Shown here: positions 49,986 through 64,000 of the stretch, piece after piece
How positions within the stretch are numbered: the stretch's first letter is position 1
How the letters are laid out: every line of letters begins with the position of its first letter
Source of the DNA: Aldrovandia affinis
Taxonomy: Eukaryota > Chordata > Actinopteri > Notacanthiformes > Halosauridae
Direction: 5' to 3'
Length of the DNA stretch: 64,000 bases
Assembly (NCBI GenBank): GCA_029706075.1
Contig: JAINUG010000004.1
Coordinates: 2,137,047 to 2,201,046 of the forward strand
Notes under the pieces: generated by a model
The model's database searches: none
The model's input: the letters and a program-made list of their open reading frames with translations, nothing else
What the model was told of the DNA's origin: nothing
Program-made: the position numbers and the translations under genes

Positions 49986-51555
49986 AAATGCTTTTGCCCC
50001 CAGACCCAGACCCAAACGGATGAATGGGTGATCTTCGAAATTAAACCAGTTATACCTATCTAAAGCAAATTAAAACAATCACGGATTTAAAAATATACAC
50101 CTATTTTTGCATTGGCACAGTCACATCATATTTCTCTGTAACTCGTTTAAATTCACGCCAATGAGCAGGTGCCACAGGCGAGAAGGAAATCGTCACCTTC
50201 TTAAAATAATGGCCTAAGTCATATTTTCTGTTTCAAAAAACAGAATAAACGGAACCAAATATAGAATATATGATATTTATTAATCATTTCACACAAAAAT
50301 ATGACTATTGACATACAAATAACAAATAACGCTGTCTGTCAATTATGTAACATAAAAGGATTAGATTACTTAGGCCAATTTACGAACATGCCGTTGTGAT
50401 TTAGGCTATTTTAAACCTGATTTAGGCCAAATTACTTCTGGAGTAAGTGACTTGGCAAAACAGTGCACTTCTTTTATTCCCACTACTGTGACAGACCACG
50501 GGGAAGGGTCAGCCACAAACAGTTTAAAACGCTAGCGGAGCACAAAGACTCAGGAGACAGTTTTTCTTGCTTCTTGAAGCAGCTGCCATCTTGAAAGCTT
50601 GTAAAATTCATTGTCTTGTGATTTAGGCAAAAAATAAAACGGCCTAAATCACACTCTTGACGTAGGTCATTATACTACCGGGGTAGGAACAGCATGGTCT
50701 TTTCAATTAAGGATGTAGACCAGAGGTGGTCATGAAGAGATGACTTAGGCAAAAAAATCATTTTCCTCAAAAAATGAGTTGGGCCATTATTTTAAGAAGG
50801 TGACGAAATGTGATTCCACAGTCATTTCTTGGAAGCCAAATATTCCCTCCGCCACGCCCAGCGTTGTTCCTGGCAGGGATCAGATTAAGCAGGCTCTGTG
50901 TTGGGGACTTACTTACCCAACTGCCGCTGTTTGGATCCAGGTGTGTTCTGTGACAACCAGGAAGGTGCGCCACAGTGCCAATGTGAACGAGTTGAGAAAG
51001 TGTATGGTTTGGTTCTTTGCAGTGTGATTAAGGAGTATACGACTTAAGGAATGGAGTTGAGAAGAACGATAGTGTAACGGTGGGCAGAAAGGGGGGAGGA
51101 TGAGAAACAGAATCAAAACTATAAGAATGAGATTGTGTGGCATCTGCATCTAACCAACCAACAGCCTAAACTAAAATCACCTGTAACTAAAACCTGCAAT
51201 TAACTAATCAGGCCCTTAATCCATCTGCTGGACTCCAGCAGCATCATGATTTAACAATTTTTTATCCTGTTTGTGATACCTGATACCTACACACAGGACC
51301 TGGGAAATTGTTCCAAAATGTAAGAAATAAGATATGACTTCCAACAGAATAATCAATAAAAAAATCAATAAAAGCAAAAAAACACATTAACACAATCCAA
51401 AAACGGAATAGAGGACTGCCCATGACATCTCTGGAAATAACTCAACCATAAACAAAAAGCATGATGATAGTTGTAGTTCAAACTCCAACGATAATTTGTT
51501 TTTCCACGGATCTTGCACCTTTCTAAAGTGGTGGCTGTGGTAAAACTCCTAAACT

Positions 51556-52095
51556 AAGGCTACGTTTACACTGCAGGCCTTGATGACCAGTTCCGATTTT
51601 TTGCCAATATCCTGTTTACATCCGATACCTGTATTTACATGGTTTAGACTTGAAACAACCCGAATGCGTACACGAGGGTTTGGTTACAGATACGGAAGTA
51701 AACGACAACCACGCCGGCACAGCCATATCGCCATCTGCAATGGACGCAGACGAAATAACCATTCAAGCCATTGCATTCCAAAGCATCTTTAGAGGTCCGC
51801 AAAGAATTCGTCTTTCAGTTCTGGTTGTGGACGTGAAACATTACACGTCATTCAAATGCGAAAAATGATGAGTGCCAGGGCAGGGAAATTCAGATCTGGG
51901 CGTTTAGATGACAGTCGCATTGGCAGATATCAGATTTATTTCCACATATGAATGTGGCCCAAAACGGATCAGAAAATATCCGATTCCATCTGCTTTTTTC
52001 CTGTTTACACGTTCATAATTACATATCTGATATGTGCCACGTGAGCAAAAAAATCGGACTTGGGTCACGTTTATCAGGTGTAAACATAGCCTAAA
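51556..52095. mobile_element. MITE with inverted ends and TAA target duplication
   Basis: The left end is GGCTACGTTTACACTGCAGG and the right end is the reverse complement of an alike block (AGGCTATGTTTACACC). Both ends are flanked by TAA. Sub-terminal blocks with CCGATTTTTTG are also inverted. A 3-bp TAA duplication fits the PIF/Harbinger class. No transposase is present. Confidence 0.75.
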
Positions 52096-53139
52096 TGTCA
52101 GTGGGTATTTCTGAGCCAACAGTGCCCTCTAGTGGTGAGAAATAGCCAAATCAGTTCAGGTGTACTACAGCAAAAATACAGACCACGTGACAGACATGAA
52201 AGGGACCTTTATTTTTAAGAAACAGATAAGAGCCAGAGTTAATATGAAATGTTTTATTTTAGTGCTGTACAACAGAGTACAGAAAAACCTGAAACATAAC
52301 AGTTTCTGTTTTCTGCCTCTCTTTAGACCACTTGTGACCAGGTTGTCAATCTTCTTCCCCCTAATTCTTGTGACCGCACACGGTCAAGGGTCTGGGTAGT
52401 CTCTCCAACCAGGAACAAACAGGTTGGCTTTCGCCAATCGCACCATTTTACCGTTGTGATCGACCCCTCCCTTTGGTATCCCTCCCTCAACATACAAAAA
52501 GAACCTGAACACATTTACCATTTTTCAATCCTGGGTAAAATTCTTACATTTCACACCCATTTGTGATTATTAAAACCGACATTCATCATCAAATAAATAA
52601 ATAAGTAAAAAATAAAAAATAAAGTTTAAATATAGTGACAAACGCACAATTTTCATATGAAATTAAAATATATGACTGGGTACTTCCATATTTCAATATA
52701 TCATCCACGTAAATCAAGGGTCTGCTCATCCACACGGTGGCGCTCGCGAGCTGAAATTATGGCCGATCCAGCCTAACTGGTGGCTGAAATCCACGTGAAG
52801 GATTGTGACACAGTAACTGGCTTTCAGCAAGCCCCTCACGCAGTACGCAAACATCTCAGTGAAAACTACAATCTCTGGAAGGCGCTACCCACGTGCTCAC
52901 TGAAATTATCCTCCTTTGTCGCTTCATTCACTCTCCCTGTGAACCATTCATAAGACACTTGAGGAAGCAGCCCCAATCATCCCCTCTGGTTCTCCTCACA
53001 CTGATTGTTCACTATGATATCACGCTTTCCCAACAACAGCAGCAGCAGCAGCGTTCCCTAGCAACTGCTTCTTCATCCTTTCATTTCCCGTATCCAAGGA
53101 ACTCACGTTGTACCGCAAATCCATGTCACTACATTTACT

Positions 53140-53280
53140 TCATATATACACACACATATATATATATGCATATATGTATACATATACATATAGTACATAT
53201 AGTATATATATATAGTTTATTTTTGACATTTTTTTGGACTGTATATATATAATATACATGTATTATTTTATACATATTTA
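53140..53280. repeat. TA/CA-rich low-complexity stretch
   Basis: Mixed ATATAC and TATATA units inside the likely osbpl5 3' UTR. Confidence 0.85.
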
Positions 53281-53784
53281 TGCAATTCAAACTTGTAAAC
53301 ATGTACTCTGTCCTTTAAGGATAATAAATACTGTTTTGGTAAGTCATAACAAAAGACAAGTCCTATTCTTGTTTTTATATAAAATACACAGAATTGCACT
53401 ACTGAAGTTGTTCTTTTTTCCTTCCTATTATTGTTGATTTCTTTTGTTTGATTTATTTGTGGGGTTTTTTGGCTTTAGCATTAAGGCCCAAAGTATAAAG
53501 TGGAAGGGAAAGAGAAAACAAACAAAAAATCATATTTCTGCCCTTGAGAGGGACCCCCCCAAAGTAAAAAAGAACCCCAAAAAATCGAACACAGTATTGC
53601 AAGGAGTATAAAAGTGCACATCCACCAATGACAGTGAAAGAACATCAAGATCGTTCTGCCTCGCTCTTCGAAGAATAAAGTGTTTGTTGAAATTCCTCCT
53701 CCACTCTCTCCCTCCCTCTCTCTCTCTCTCTCTCCAAAGTGCTTGGTGCCCTGGTGTCTGGCTGTTCTACAGGCATTATGTCGG

Positions 53785-53878
53785 AGTGGTGTGTGTGTGT
53801 CTGTGTGTGTAGCGCATATGTGCGTGTGCGTAGTGCGTGTGTGTGCGTAGTGCGTATGTGTGTCTGTGTATGTATGTA

Positions 53879-53918
<40 letters not shown>

Positions 53919-54072
53919 TGTGTGTGTGTTTGTGTATGCGTGCGTGTGTATGTGTGTAGGCTATTGCTTGGCAGGGGCTGGGCCCCTTCATGTGAAGGCA
54001 TAATATGTGTGTGTGTGTGTGTGTGTGCGTGCCTATGTGTGTGTGCGTGTGTGGTGTGTGTGTGTGTGCGCG
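53785..54072. repeat. TG-rich tracts ending at the osbpl5 stop codon
   Basis: Interrupted TG repeats with a duplicated CCCTTCATGTGAAGGC block (near 53983-54000 and 54074-54090). The second block includes the osbpl5 stop codon, so the sequence around the stop has been copied into the 3' UTR. Confidence 0.85.
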
Positions 54073-54077
54073 GCCCT

Positions 54078-62513
<8,436 letters not shown>

Positions 62514-62999
62514 CTTCGAAAAGAAAAAACAAACAAACAAAAAAGCGACAAAGTCACACACCCACACAAAGATGAAACACCGTAAGAGTGTAGTTATTTA
62601 AAATGAGCCTCCAATCGACAGCGCTGCGCCCTCACACTATTCCTGCATCACTGAATGCAGGAAACGTTTTCTGCATTGTCTCCAAAGTGGATTGAGCTTA
62701 AAAACAACATTAAAAAAATGTTAATTTTTTGTTTAAAAAAAAAAAATGTCAGCATGGAAGGCCTTATTGTAGAAGACTCAAGATTATTCAGCTCTTGTGT
62801 ACAAAAATTGTCTTTGCAAAATGTCGTGCAAAAAAGCCAAAAATGTCAAACTGGAAGCGAAAGCAGGGAAGACGTTCAGGGTTATGCATCTGATGTGATC
62901 TCAGGGGTAGTCGGTAGAGCTAGCCCAGGATGACCCCAGTCGACTGTGAGTCACGTGGTCCATTGCCCCGGCAACCGCTGCCATCCTCACCTTCAAGCA

Positions 63000-63700
63000 C
63001 GCGGAATGATACTGTCGTCTTCCAAGGTTGCGCACGTACAGGGAGCAACACGTCGTCAGCATCTCAGCTTGCCAAAAAAACGAAATGATTCCCCCCGCGA
63101 GTCCAAATCAAAAGCAACGTTGGAGACTCAAACCGCTTTATCAGTATTCTCCGAGACGTACTGATCGACAGCGCGAGAAAAAGCGTGAGGCCGCCGCCAG
63201 ATCAAACAGTCGTGCCGCTAACAATGGACGGCGTGTTTTACGCTCGGCCCGGCACCGCTGAATGACATTCCTGTTAAGGCTACAACAGAGGCTCTGTGTC
63301 TTCTGAGTCGCTGGCCGAGTGAGACATTCCCACTGCTGCTCATATCACACAGAGGAAACAGACCGTCTCAATTCCACCTCTCACCACACGTCGAGGAAGA
63401 GTGAGAGCAGCTTAAATGGGCATGCTTTTCACAGCTGCGTGTCACCAGCACGAACAGCGATGCAACGCACATGCTGTCTTACCTCGCAGCCCGAAGCGGC
63501 TCCCTAGGACAGTCTCTGACGACAAACCGGCTATTTATAATGACTGGGAGCACTGCATGCCTGATTCTTCTCTAAATCACTGTCGGTTTCTGAACAGGAG
63601 AAGGTTCTACCACCTGGAGCGCAGACAGATCGGCAGAGCGCAGTGAACAGATCCGATTTTTGACGCTCGGTTCCCGTGTGGTCGGTTTCCTGGGAGCCGA
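63000..63700. promoter_or_regulatory. CpG-bearing region upstream of the last visible osbpl5 exon
   Basis: CpG dinucleotides are more frequent here than in nearby introns (for example 63085-63260 and 63500-63700). No known exon is recognisable. It could be an internal promoter or an unrecognised 5' exon region; short plus-strand ORFs here are not convincing. Confidence 0.3.
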
Positions 63701-63912
63701 GCGCTTTGTTGTTGATGTCTCTGTGAGGGTTGTGTAAGGTTCACATGCTCTTTGTCTCTCTTCCTGCTCCTCTACGAGTCACATGACTCCTCAGAGCCAC
63801 TCTGACTGGCTGAGAAGCGTATGATGACAGAGAAGCTGCAGTGACTGCAGGGCGATACTGGGGAGGGGCAGGGGGACCATTTCTATGGGGACTGACTGTG
63901 AACACAGTGCAC

Positions 63913-63919
63913 GCACACA

Positions 63920-63979
<60 letters not shown>
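63913..63979. repeat. CA microsatellite
   Basis: About 30 CA units near the right edge, inside presumed osbpl5 intron sequence. Confidence 0.95.
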
Positions 63980-63980
<1 letters not shown>

Positions 63981-64000
63981 AGTAACACAGACACAAAGAC

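Larger units (their letters stand above)
52190..54077 (-). terminator. osbpl5: osbpl5 probable 3' UTR with candidate poly(A) signals
   Basis: AATAAA on the minus strand occurs at 52208-52213 and 52253-52258, and AAATAAAT occurs near 53450-53457. The first pair, closely spaced, would give a 3' UTR of about 1.85 kb. The UTR would contain TG-rich tracts (53780-54070) and TA-rich sequence (53140-53280). The actual cleavage site cannot be told by reading. Confidence 0.4.

Noticed and set aside
62655-62933. 92-residue plus-strand ORF as a possible gene
   Set aside because: It has no recognisable similarity, low-complexity Lys/Asn stretches and sits in intron sequence; chance ORFs of this length are common here.

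Overview
This is a vertebrate, almost certainly teleost fish, genomic window. It has long introns with canonical GT-AG junctions, very dense CA/TG microsatellites, and a typical fish repeat mix: L2/CR1-type LINE pieces, Tc1-mariner relics, a hAT relic, tRNA-derived SINEs, foldback MITEs and a solo LTR. No prokaryotic operons, CRISPR arrays or phage genes are present. The species cannot be told from the sequence alone.

Two protein-coding genes account for the real coding signal, and both lie on the minus strand. The first is dmxl2 (rabconnectin-3 alpha, a WD-repeat regulator of V-ATPase assembly). Its start codon is at 38460-38462 and 29 coding exons run leftward to 418-602, giving about 2,425 codons. 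The last roughly 600 codons lie beyond the left edge. Intron 1 (29520-38375) is about 8.9 kb and carries a decayed hAT/ZMYM1-like transposon (33930-36140). A CpG-bearing stretch around 38463-39000 is the likely promoter.

The second is osbpl5 (ORP5, an ER-anchored lipid-exchange protein of ER-plasma membrane contacts). Fourteen coding exons from 62513 down to the stop at 54078-54080 cover the acidic linker, the complete OSBP-related lipid-binding domain with its EQVSHHPP fingerprint, and the C-terminal membrane anchor. The PH domain and N-terminus lie to the right of the window. Probable poly(A) signals near 52.2 kb suggest a 3' UTR of up to about 1.9 kb.

The interval 39.0-52.2 kb is intergenic. 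It is built largely of transposon fragments: L2-type LINE reverse transcriptase at 46.3-47.5 kb, an esterase-type LINE ORF1 broken near a SINE at 43.2-44.0 kb, other SINEs, a MITE at 51.55-52.09 kb, and a 45/156-bp higher-order minisatellite at 48.4-49.26 kb. One CpG-rich stretch at 40.88-41.11 kb could be an orphan promoter.

The most interesting observations concern exon ends. At three exons (dmxl2 exons 9 and 26, and the osbpl5 exon at 56909-57045) the 5' splice-site sequence itself appears tandemly copied into the adjacent intron, leaving decoy donors. Several other splice sites lie inside CA/TG repeats. Four coding positions need one extra base to restore the reading frame. Three of these are in or near G/C runs, which suggests sequence error rather than gene death. 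I found no convincing new multi-gene system.
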